Below are positions 24,525 through 34,633 of a stretch of 64,000 nt of DNA, one piece after another. Source of the stretch: Bordetella sp. LUAb4 (GTDB taxonomy: Bacteria; Pseudomonadota; Gammaproteobacteria; Burkholderiales; Burkholderiaceae_B); NCBI RefSeq assembly GCF_021325795.1, contig NZ_JAHPZX010000002.1:682001-746000 (forward strand), given 5' to 3'. The notes beneath the pieces are model-generated. The model searched no databases. It had not been told where the DNA came from and saw only the letters and a list, made by a program, of their open reading frames with translations. Within the stretch, counting starts at the first letter, position 1. Every line of letters starts with the position of its first letter. The position numbers and the translations under genes are program-made.

Positions 24525-25352
24525 ATGCCCACTCTCGATCCCAAGAATCAGGTCAACTCAGTCGCCAAGGCCTTCGCCGTAATCAAGGCGTTCGACGCCA
24601 CGCTGCCTGAACTGACGATCTCGGAAATCGCCGCGCGCGCCTGCCTGGACCGCGGTACGGCGTTTCGCTTGATCCATACGCTAGTCATGCTGGGCTACGC
24701 GCATGCTGTGCCCGACAGCAAGCGGTACCGCCTCGGTCTGAAGTGCCTGGAGCTGGGTTATGCCGCCCTATCCAGCCACCGGGACCTGGCCGACCATGCG
24801 GAACCCCTGTTGCGCGCCACCGTGCCCGGGGTTGCCGATGCGGCGTCCCTGGGAACGCTGGACCAGGGCGAAGTGGTGTATCTACGCCGCGTGCAGGCTG
24901 GCCTGGGCCGCCACAACATGCAGCGCGGTCCCGGCACGCGCATTGGTGCCTATGGTTCCGCGCTAGGACACGCCATGCTGGCTTTCCTGCCGCGCGCGCA
25001 ACAGATCGCCGCATTGGACAGCGCGCCCCGCATCAAGCTGTCCGAACACACGCTGGTCGAACTGGATGATTTGCTGGCGCGTCTGGACGCTGTGCGTGCG
25101 CGCGGTTACGCACTTTCCGATGGCGAAAATGCCTACGGACTGCGCACCATCGCCGCGCCCGTGCTGGCTGGCGACGGCCAGCCGATGGCGGGGGTCAGCC
25201 TGACCATAGACGCCGGCCGCATGGCGATGGCGGACTTCGTCGCGCACGCGGCCGACAGCCTGCAACAACTTGCGCGGCAACTCACAGACGCCGCGCGCCT
25301 GTCGGGCGGCGCCATCCGCAGCGGCAAGCTGCCGGCCAGGCCGGAGGCCTGA
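24525..25352 (+). CDS. IclR-family transcriptional regulator
   Basis: 275 residues. Winged helix (VNSVAKAFAVIKAFDATLPE, LTISEIAARACLDRGTAFRL) and the IclR effector domain (YLRRVQAGLGRHNMQRGPGT, RIGAYGSALGHAMLAFLP, GYALSDGENAYGLRTIAAPV). PcaR/PobR-like regulators of this type control aromatic or organic-acid catabolism. It is followed on the same strand by an HpaI-type aldolase (54 bp) and an aldehyde dehydrogenase, its likely targets. Confidence 0.9.
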   Translation: MPTLDPKNQVNSVAKAFAVIKAFDATLPELTISEIAARACLDRGTAFRLIHTLVMLGYAHAVPDSKRYRLGLKCLELGYAALSSHRDLADHAEPLLRATVPGVADAASLGTLDQGEVVYLRRVQAGLGRHNMQRGPGTRIGAYGSALGHAMLAFLPRAQQIAALDSAPRIKLSEHTLVELDDLLARLDAVRARGYALSDGENAYGLRTIAAPVLAGDGQPMAGVSLTIDAGRMAMADFVAHAADSLQQLARQLTDAARLSGGAIRSGKLPARPEA

Positions 25353-25406
25353 GAAAGACCTGATCCGTACTCATAACCCCTGCATTTTTCCACCGCGAGG
25401 ATAGAC

Positions 25407-26171
25407 ATGGAATTGCGTACCAACCGCTTCAAGCGCGATCTCGGCCACCGCCAGCAGATCGGCATGTTTTCCACTCTGGGCGGCGCCGTCACGACGGAAG
25501 TTTTCGGTGCATGCGGCTTTGACTGGATCCTGCTCGACACGGAACATTCGCCCAATGAACTGCCGGACCTGATCCATCAGATGCAGGCGCTGGCCGCGCT
25601 GGACGTCAACGCCATCGTGCGGCCCGCCTGGTCGGACATGGTGCTGGTCAAGCGCATACTGGACGCGGGCGCGCAGACCTTGTTATTTCCCTACATCCAG
25701 AACGCGGACGAAGCGGCGGCGGCCGTCAGCTACACGCGCTATCCGCCCCATGGCGTGCGCGGGGTGTCGGGCAGTTCGCGCGCCGCCGCCTACGGTTTGA
25801 TTCCCGGCTACTTCAACAAGGTCGCCGACGAAATCTGCGTACTGGTGCAGATCGAAACCGCCGAAGGCTTGAAGAATCTGGAGGCCATTGCCGACGTTCC
25901 CGGCGTGGACGGCGTGTTCATCGGGCCGGCCGACTTGTCGGCGTCGCTCGGCCACCTGGGCAATGCCCAGCATCCAGAGGTGCAGGCGGCGTTGGACGAT
26001 GCGTTCGCGCGCCTGCGGGCCAAGGGCAAGCCGTCCGGCTACCTGACCACGCGCGAGGACGATGCGGCACGCCGCATTGCCCAAGGCGTGAGCTTCGTCG
26101 GCGCCGCCACCGACACCTCCATCATCACCAATGCGACCACCAGCCTGCTGGGCCGGCTGCGCCAGCGTTGA
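25407..26171 (+). CDS. HpcH/HpaI-family class II aldolase
   Basis: 254-residue metal-dependent aldolase. WILLDTEHSPNELP, the LVKRILDAGAQTLLFPYIQN block, VLVQIETAEGLKNLEAI and GVFIGPADLSASLGHLG are the conserved blocks; the IETxEG and GPADLS motifs hold the metal and substrate. Family members cleave 4-hydroxy-2-oxo acids (4-hydroxy-2-oxoheptanedioate or 2-keto-3-deoxyglucarate) to pyruvate plus an aldehyde. The downstream SSADH favours a substrate that yields succinic semialdehyde. AGG-containing ribosome site before ATG 25407. Confidence 0.88.
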   Translation: MELRTNRFKRDLGHRQQIGMFSTLGGAVTTEVFGACGFDWILLDTEHSPNELPDLIHQMQALAALDVNAIVRPAWSDMVLVKRILDAGAQTLLFPYIQNADEAAAAVSYTRYPPHGVRGVSGSSRAAAYGLIPGYFNKVADEICVLVQIETAEGLKNLEAIADVPGVDGVFIGPADLSASLGHLGNAQHPEVQAALDDAFARLRAKGKPSGYLTTREDDAARRIAQGVSFVGAATDTSIITNATTSLLGRLRQR

Positions 26172-26187
26172 TGCGGGAGCGCTCACC

Positions 26188-27687
26188 ATGAAAGATGCTT
26201 CCGTCTCGTATTGCGCCGCGGGTACTGTCTCGTACCCCGCCTCGTACCCAGCCTCATATCCCGCCGATCTGGCCCTGCTGATCGACGGCGAGTGGCTGGA
26301 CAGCAGCGCCCGCCCTGGCCGCATCATCACCAATCCCGCCACCGGCGCGGCATTGGGCGCCCTGCCCTATGCCAGTGAAGCGGATCTGGCGCGCGCGCTG
26401 AGCGCCGCTGAACGTGCGCTGGCCCACTGGCGCACAGTACCTGCCTATGACCGCGCGATCATCCTGAATCGCGCTGCCGCCTTGTTGCGCGAGCGCTGCG
26501 AAAGCATCGCCACTGCGCTTACGCTCGAACAAGGCAAGCCGCTGGCCGAAGCGCGCGGCGAAATCCAGACCGCCGCCGACATCTTCGCCTGGAATGCGGA
26601 AGAAGGCCGGCGCGCGTATGGCCGCATCGTGCCGTCGCGCACGTCCGGGCAGCGCAATATGGTGGTCAAGGAGCCTATCGGGGTCGTGGCGGCCTTCGCG
26701 CCCTGGAACTTCCCCGCCGCCACCGCCGCGCGCAAGATAGCGGGGGCGCTGGCGGCCGGCTGCGCCTGCATCATCAAGCCGGCGGAAGAAACACCGGCCA
26801 CCGCGCTGGCGCTGGCGCGCGCCCTGGTCGACGCGGGACTGCCGGCCGGCGTGCTGAACGTGGTGTTCGGGGAGCCGGCGCAAGTGTCCGGCTATCTGCT
26901 GCGCTCCCCTATCGTGCGCAAGGTGTCGTTCACGGGTTCGACGGCAGTGGGCATCCAGCTGACCACCTTGGCCGCGGCCGACGTCAAGCGTTGCACCATG
27001 GAGTTGGGCGGCCATGCGCCGGTCATCGTTTGCGACGACGTCGATCCGCAACAGGCCGCCAGTCTTGCCGTAGCGGCCAAGTACCGCAACGCTGGCCAGA
27101 TCTGTGTCGCGCCCACGCGCTTTTATGTGCAAGAGGGCGTCTTCGACGCATTCGCCGACGCGTTCACGCAAGCGGCCTCTGCCCTGGTGGTCGGCAATGG
27201 CCTGGACGCGGCGACGCAGATGGGACCGTTGGCCAATCCGCGCCGCATCGAGGCCATGGAAACGTTGACGGCCGAAGCGGTGAGCCTGGGTGCGCGGCTA
27301 CTGACTGGCGGTAAGCGCCTGCCCGGGGCCGGCTATTTCTACCCGCCCACGGTGCTGGCCGACGTGCCGGAGCACGCCCGCATCATGAACGAAGAACCGT
27401 TCGGGCCGGTGGCCATACTGAATCGCTACGCCGAATTGCCCGACGCGTTGCGCGCGGCCAATCGCCTGCGCTACGGGCTGGCAGCCTATGCCCACACGCA
27501 CGACGCGCGTCGCGCGCAGCAGATCGCCGATGGCATGCAGGCGGGCACCATAGGCTTGAACACCTATACGGTGACGCAGACCGAGATGCCTTTCGGGGGT
27601 ATCGACCATAGCGGCGACGGCAAGGAAGGCGGCATCGAAGGGCTCGATGGGTATCTGGTCACCAAGATGGTGATGCATCTGGCTTGA
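26188..27687 (+). CDS. NAD(P)-dependent succinate-semialdehyde dehydrogenase-like
   Basis: 499 residues of the aldehyde dehydrogenase superfamily. Oxidises an aldehyde, probably succinic semialdehyde, to the acid. APWNFPAATAARKIAGALAA and FTGSTAVGI (cofactor), MELGGHAPVIV (general-base Glu) and NAGQICVAPTRF (catalytic Cys) are intact, and the C-terminus has the GIDHSGDGKEGGIEGLDGYL block of the SSADH/GabD group. The start at 26188 has GGGAG upstream; the upstream frame overlaps the aldolase gene. An N-terminal YPAS-YPAS-YPAD repeat precedes the fold and is not typical. Third gene of the IclR cassette. Confidence 0.88.
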   Translation: MKDASVSYCAAGTVSYPASYPASYPADLALLIDGEWLDSSARPGRIITNPATGAALGALPYASEADLARALSAAERALAHWRTVPAYDRAIILNRAAALLRERCESIATALTLEQGKPLAEARGEIQTAADIFAWNAEEGRRAYGRIVPSRTSGQRNMVVKEPIGVVAAFAPWNFPAATAARKIAGALAAGCACIIKPAEETPATALALARALVDAGLPAGVLNVVFGEPAQVSGYLLRSPIVRKVSFTGSTAVGIQLTTLAAADVKRCTMELGGHAPVIVCDDVDPQQAASLAVAAKYRNAGQICVAPTRFYVQEGVFDAFADAFTQAASALVVGNGLDAATQMGPLANPRRIEAMETLTAEAVSLGARLLTGGKRLPGAGYFYPPTVLADVPEHARIMNEEPFGPVAILNRYAELPDALRAANRLRYGLAAYAHTHDARRAQQIADGMQAGTIGLNTYTVTQTEMPFGGIDHSGDGKEGGIEGLDGYLVTKMVMHLA

Positions 27688-27748
27688 TCGAGGTGAACGT
27701 GGCGCTGGATCCTGCCGTGCCTTGCGGTTCGACGGCGCGGACCGGGTA

Positions 27749-28873
27749 TTACGCCGCGGCCGACAAGCGCTCTTCGGATGCGCGCGCTTCGGATGCGCGC
27801 TCTTGCGCTGAGCGCGCAGGCATCGCGCCCGCCTCGACCTTATCCAGATCCGCATCCGCCAGCGTGGCGCCAAACAGGTTCTTGGGGTCGCCGGCGGGCG
27901 GCACCAGATCCAGCATCGTGCCTACCCCATGCGCTTGCGCCAACTGATCCAGATAGCAAAGCGCCGAATAGTCTTCCAGGGCGAATCCCACCGAATCGAA
28001 TACGGTGACCTGCTGCGCGGATTCACGTCCCGCGACGCTGCCTTCCAGCACACGCCACAACTCGACCACGGGGAAATCCGCCGGCATCTGCTGGATCTCG
28101 CCTTCAATGCGGGATTGCGGTTCGTATTCCACCACCACCCGCGCCGCGCGCAGGATGTCGGCGTGCAGCTCCGTCTTGCCCGGACAGTCGCCACCCACCG
28201 CATTGATATGCATGCCCGGTTCGATCATGTCCGGCGTAAGGATGGTGGCATAGGCTTTGTCCGCGGTGACGGTGGTCACGATATCGGCACCGCGTACGGC
28301 CTGCGCCGGCGAGGCCGCGCAGGACACCGCCAGTGCAGGCACCGCATGGGCCAGATTGCGCCGCAGCTTGGCGGTGGCGGCGGCATCAATGTCGTACAGG
28401 CAGACTTCCTCGATGCCCAACAAAGTGTGAAAGGCGATGGCCTGGAACTCGCTCTGCGCGCCGTTGCCGATCAGCGCCATGCGGCGCGCGGCAGGCCGCG
28501 CCAGATGCTGCGCCACCATGGCCGACGTGGCGGCGGTACGCAGTGCGGTCATCAAGGTCAATTCGGATAGCAGGCGTGGATAGCCCGTGTCGACATCGGC
28601 CAGGGCACCGAACGCCATGACGGTGGGCAGGCCCAGGGCCGTATTGGCGGGATGGCCGTTGACGTATTTGAAGGTGTAGCGGGATCGATCCGCCACCGGC
28701 ATCAATTCGATGACGCCACGCGCCGAATGCGCGGCCAGGCGCGGCGTCTTGTCGAAGTCATTCCAGCGCAGGTAATCGGCCTTGATGGCAGCCGCGAGGT
28801 CAGTCATGAAGCGGCCGGCGCCGATCGCGCGGACCAGGGAGGCAAGCTGAGGCACATCGATGAAGCGGGTCAT
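27749..28873 (-). CDS. Ornithine cyclodeaminase
   Basis: 374 residues. Converts L-ornithine to L-proline plus ammonia with NAD. ELTLMTALRTAATSAMVAQH, the Rossmann segment MALIGNGAQSEFQAIAFHTL and HINAVGGDCPGKTELHADIL are typical of bacterial ornithine cyclodeaminases of the mu-crystallin fold. The last 20 residues (from RSAQERASEARASEERLS) are encoded by a 15-bp repeat (CTTCGGATGCGCGC at 27772 and 27787) and lie outside the family fold. Convergent with the SSADH gene. A CTAGAA dyad upstream is its likely control site. Confidence 0.9.
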   Translation of the reverse strand: MTRFIDVPQLASLVRAIGAGRFMTDLAAAIKADYLRWNDFDKTPRLAAHSARGVIELMPVADRSRYTFKYVNGHPANTALGLPTVMAFGALADVDTGYPRLLSELTLMTALRTAATSAMVAQHLARPAARRMALIGNGAQSEFQAIAFHTLLGIEEVCLYDIDAAATAKLRRNLAHAVPALAVSCAASPAQAVRGADIVTTVTADKAYATILTPDMIEPGMHINAVGGDCPGKTELHADILRAARVVVEYEPQSRIEGEIQQMPADFPVVELWRVLEGSVAGRESAQQVTVFDSVGFALEDYSALCYLDQLAQAHGVGTMLDLVPPAGDPKNLFGATLADADLDKVEAGAMPARSAQERASEARASEERLSAAA

Positions 28874-28941
28874 TTTTGGCTCTATTTGCTGTCTAGTGGG
28901 TATGCGCCACCATCATGCTTGAGCCGACGATTAACGAATAG

Positions 28942-28965
28942 CTAGAAGATTGACATTCTTTCTAG
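28942..28965. promoter_or_regulatory. CTAGAA-N12-TTCTAG dyad upstream of ornithine cyclodeaminase
   Basis: 24-bp inverted repeat about 70-90 bp before the cyclodeaminase start. CTAG is usually rare in GC-rich genomes, yet three copies lie within about 75 bp here. Operator candidate for a LysR- or Lrp-type activator. The rest of 28874-29168 shows no gene. Confidence 0.55.
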
Positions 28966-29168
28966 TGAAGCCTGGCAAATCGTCATGAAAAAATGACGTT
29001 TCGACAAATTCGATAGGTATTCTGCCCTGCCGACGAGCGCAGACCGCGCCGTGCCGCTCACAGTCCCGGCCTGAGGAATACCAGATTGGGGGCGCTTGCC
29101 TGGCATGGCCAACCGCGCAAGGTCGGCCAAGGCGAGCACCGGACGAATCCGGCACTCGCGTACTACCC

Positions 29169-30512
29169 TCACGCGGCGGGCTTGTCGCCGCCCATCATTT
29201 CATGCACCCACAGCTTGACGCCATCCCAGCCGCGGCCGAAGAAGCCCGCTTCATCGACGGACTCCAGGGCACGCACGGGGACATCGAGCACCGACTTGTT
29301 GTCGAGCATGACATTGACATGGCCCACGGTGGCATCCTTCTGCAGCGGGGCGATGAGCGGCTGCTCCTGGCGCGCCAACGTGGGTTTCAAGCGGCTAGTC
29401 CAGGGACGCGGTACGGTGACCAATACATCCTGCTCAAAGCCGATCTTCACGGCGTCCTGCTTGCCTTTCCACACCTGCGGCGTGCCCAGCACCTGCCCCT
29501 TGGTATAGAGCTTCAAGGTTTCGAAGTTGCCGAAGCCCCAATTCAGCAGCTGCCCCGTATCCGCCACGCGCGCTTTTTCCGAAGGCGTGCCCATCACCAC
29601 CGAAATCAGCCGACGCGGTCCCGCGGCCCCAGGCCGTACCGCCGACACGATCATGCAATAGCCAGCCGCGTCGGTATGCCCGGTCTTCCCCCCCTCGACG
29701 GAAGGATCGAGCCACAACATACGATTGCGATTGGGCTGGGTGATGTTGTTGTAGCGGAAGGACTTCTGCTGGTCGTAGTGTACGTAGAGATCCGGAAAGT
29801 CCGTCATCAAGCGCGCCGCCATCCTGGCCAGATCCGACGCGGTCGAATACGTTTGCGGGTCGGGCAGCCCGTGCGGACTGTTGAAATGGGTGTGCGCCAG
29901 TCCCATGGCCTGCGCCTGTTCGTTCATCTTCTGCACGAAGGCGCCTTCGGAACCCGCGGCCGCTTCGGCCAGCGCCACCGCCGCGTCATTGCCGGACTGG
30001 ATCAGCAGCCCCGACAACAGGTCGTCGATGCTGACCTGCTTGCCCGGCTCGATGAACATCTTGGAGCTGCCCGGCGCCACTTTCCAGGCGTCTACCGAGA
30101 CCGTGACCATCTGGTCCAGCTTCAGCGTCTTGTCGCGCAGGCCGCTGAAGATCAGGTAGGCCGTCATGATCTTGGTCAGGGAGGCCGGCTCGACACGTTC
30201 ATCCGCATTGCGCGATGCGATGACGGCGCCGCTGGTCTGGTCCAGCAACAGCCACGCTTTGGCGTTCAGCGTCGGCAGCGGCGCGGTGGTGGCGTCGTTC
30301 GGAATGCCGAAGACCGGCGGCGGTCCGTTGTCGGCGACCGCCTCCTCGGCGGCCGGGGCTGACTTCGGTGCTGATTTAGGCGACGCCTTCTTCTCGTTCT
30401 TGTGCGTTGGATGTGCCGGCGTCGTGGCCGTGGCCTGCGCCGGCAGGGCGAGGGAGACGGAAAGACAGATGGCGTTCAGGGAAAACAGGGCTGCGGCAGT
30501 ACGTTTGTTCAT
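29169..30512 (-). CDS. D-alanyl-D-alanine carboxypeptidase (PBP5/6 type)
   Basis: 447 residues. Signal peptide MNKRTAAALFSLNAICLSVS-LALPAQA, then a Lys/Ser/Ala/Pro-rich linker and the transpeptidase-fold domain: SLTK (Ser111, Lys114), SGN in IQSGNDAAVALAEA and KTG in EGGKTGHTDAAGYC. A PBP5-type C-terminal beta domain follows, ending in WVHEMMGG, an amphipathic membrane anchor. It removes the terminal D-Ala of peptidoglycan stem peptides in the periplasm. dacA or dacC would be the usual symbols; I cannot tell which. The 36-residue charged linker after the signal is longer than in E. coli. Confidence 0.92.
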   Translation of the reverse strand: MNKRTAAALFSLNAICLSVSLALPAQATATTPAHPTHKNEKKASPKSAPKSAPAAEEAVADNGPPPVFGIPNDATTAPLPTLNAKAWLLLDQTSGAVIASRNADERVEPASLTKIMTAYLIFSGLRDKTLKLDQMVTVSVDAWKVAPGSSKMFIEPGKQVSIDDLLSGLLIQSGNDAAVALAEAAAGSEGAFVQKMNEQAQAMGLAHTHFNSPHGLPDPQTYSTASDLARMAARLMTDFPDLYVHYDQQKSFRYNNITQPNRNRMLWLDPSVEGGKTGHTDAAGYCMIVSAVRPGAAGPRRLISVVMGTPSEKARVADTGQLLNWGFGNFETLKLYTKGQVLGTPQVWKGKQDAVKIGFEQDVLVTVPRPWTSRLKPTLARQEQPLIAPLQKDATVGHVNVMLDNKSVLDVPVRALESVDEAGFFGRGWDGVKLWVHEMMGGDKPAA

Positions 30513-30812
30513 AAGGGCGATGGGCGTCTCAATCTCGGTGTATCCGGTCTTGCCGGAGGCGGGCTGCGGTGATGCGCGCATGGCTATCACCACCCGCATC
30601 GGTGCGAACGTGCTCGTTAGGCTGGCAAACCGGCCGCGAGTTCACATTCGTGATGCCGCATCATACCTGTGCCTTAGTACGCCCACCGGATAGGCGTGTC
30701 TCATGGGGGCGCCTAGACTGCTTCTACTAAACGAACCGGAACAACCGGACTAGTCCGCGGCATCAGTTGATCGGGGCCAGGGGCACCGATAGCGGGCTGG
30801 ATGGGAGACAGC
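30513..30812. other. 300-bp intergenic region, divergent promoters
   Basis: Lies between the carboxypeptidase gene and the small plus-strand gene at 30813. I see no gene. It should hold both promoters; AACCGGAACAACCGGACT near 30736-30753 has a repeated AACCGGA. No stronger signal recognised. Confidence 0.5.
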
Positions 30813-31052
30813 ATGACGGCGGCCATTTGGGAAATCTCGGTTTCCGAGAACGGCGCGAAGTTCTGGCTGGAAGATGGCAGGCGCTATGTGGTCTGCCTAT
30901 GCAGCGCGGACGTGCTGCGCCGAGTCGAAGCCCGCACCGGCCTGCAAGGCAGCGAAGCCCTGCGCGCGGTACAGGGCGAGCTGATCCAGGAAGCGCACCA
31001 ACGCCTGATCGATCAGGAAGCGCCGCCGTTGCGTTTGCAATATCACGACTAG
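30813..31052 (+). CDS. Small hypothetical protein
   Basis: 79 residues beginning MTAAIWEISVSENGAKFWLE; GGAGA lies eight bases before ATG 30813. Short beta segments then a helix (ALRAVQGELIQEAHQRLIDQ). Soluble, no signal peptide. No family recognised, although the beta-beta-alpha outline recalls small DUF1488-like proteins. Convergent with the two-TM gene, 4 bp apart. Confidence 0.6.
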   Translation: MTAAIWEISVSENGAKFWLEDGRRYVVCLCSADVLRRVEARTGLQGSEALRAVQGELIQEAHQRLIDQEAPPLRLQYHD

Positions 31053-31056
31053 GCGT

Positions 31057-31362
31057 TCAGGCCTGTTTATCGTCCGCCTTGCGTGGCCCAGGGCCGAAGG
31101 CCGAGCGCCAGCCCGATAGCAACAGCCACCACGCGCCCCATGCCAGCAGCAGGCCCGCGGCAATGCCCCAGACGTTTTGCTCGGTCGTGGGGCGTGTCAA
31201 TTGCGACCATGCGCTGGTGCCGGCCCAGACTGCCAGCAGCAAGGCGAACACGCCCCCCAGCAGCCTCAATGTCCGCACGGCCACGCGGTTGGCGGAACGG
31301 GACAAGGTCGCGCCCCCGTGATGCCTGACTTGGCCGATATCGCTGGAATCCCTATCGTTCAT
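31057..31362 (-). CDS. Hypothetical protein with two membrane segments
   Basis: 101 residues. Basic N-terminus, then LRLLGGVFALLLAVWAGTSA and WGIAAGLLLAWGAWWLLLSG as transmembrane segments and a charged C-terminus. Small inner-membrane protein of unknown function. The ribosome site is unclear. It ends 4 bp from the stop of the plus-strand small gene. Confidence 0.55.
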   Translation of the reverse strand: MNDRDSSDIGQVRHHGGATLSRSANRVAVRTLRLLGGVFALLLAVWAGTSAWSQLTRPTTEQNVWGIAAGLLLAWGAWWLLLSGWRSAFGPGPRKADDKQA

Positions 31363-31584
31363 GTCCTGGTCTCGTCACTTGTCTTGGTGCAATCGGAGGC
31401 CGCCGCGGCAAAAAAAACCAAAACGATCGGCGTACCCATGCCCCTATGAAAGGACCTGCATAGGCAACACCTTAGAACGTTAGCGGGCTGACGTATACCT
31501 TCCAGGGCCGCGCTGATGTAACGAAGCCACACCGTACTTCCAGGATCGGACGCGTGACCCAGGCGCCAGCGCGCCAGACGCGCT

Positions 31585-31618
31585 TAAAAAAACAGCCGCC
31601 ATTGCTGGCGGCTGTTTT
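31585..31618 (-). terminator. Rho-independent terminator of the rpoD/tRNA transcript
   Basis: ACAGCCGCC pairs with GGCGGCTGT; on the minus strand the stem is followed by TTTTTTT. It lies just beyond the tRNA gene, at the end of the rpsU-dnaG-rpoD-tRNA unit. Confidence 0.9.
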
Positions 31619-31643
31619 CGTACCTGAATGACCAGGAAGTCTT

Positions 31644-31722
<79 letters not shown>

Positions 31723-31752
31723 TTAAAAATCGATGCCTGCCCCGCCTGTGCT

Positions 31753-34029
<2,277 letters not shown>

Positions 34030-34633
34030 GGTCGCTTCCGTGGACGTTACAGGCCTTCTGGCCTGCCGCACCGCTATCGACGGCTCCAGCGAAACGCCGG
34101 GGCCGAATCAAGTCGCGTACTATAAAACTGCGTTTCAAAACTGCGCCGGCAAACAGCAATCGCTGAATACCGTCGTCACAATACAGCCGGCCCCAGTATC
34201 GTTGGCGTTGCGCGGGAGTGCTGGCGGGCCCCAAAAGGCGGATCTGCTGGCACGTCGGCCGTTAGCAGTAAATGTTCGCTCTAGCACTACACCGGCCAAC
34301 GGCCGCGATACCGGGGGTAGGCCCCGGACCGGCGACGCCAAGAACCCTCCTGGGTCGCCAGCGTCGCCAATCTTGTTCATTCGCAGGCCGTGCAGCGCCA
34401 TTGCCAGCGCCTGCGTCCTGCTTTACTCTTCTCGAACCAACCTGCTTAGACTGCGCCTGATGCGTGAAGTTCAGGCACCAGGATGTGTGATCCGTCACGC
34501 TGGTCTACGTGGCCGCGGTACTGCCGTGCATCACCGCCCGCCGCCGCTTACCGCGGTTGCTTACTACAGCTTCCCGCCCGCTTTTTCTGAAAATGGACGG
34601 AGAAAACTCTCGATTTTACCGTAAATACGCCTG
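34030..34633. other. 604-bp dnaG-rpoD intergenic region
   Basis: No credible gene seen. TTGACA stands just after the dnaG stop on the minus strand with TAAAAT only 13 bp on, too close for a normal sigma-70 promoter. The region probably carries one or more internal rpoD promoters and a long leader. Purine and pyrimidine composition is ordinary. Confidence 0.5.

Noticed and set aside
28931-29155. 75-residue frames in the cyclodeaminase-carboxypeptidase gap
   Set aside because: No ribosome site, no family, atypical composition; the region looks regulatory.
34030-34633. Sigma-70 promoter TTGACA/TAAAAT after dnaG
   Set aside because: Spacing is only 13 bp, too short for a confident call.
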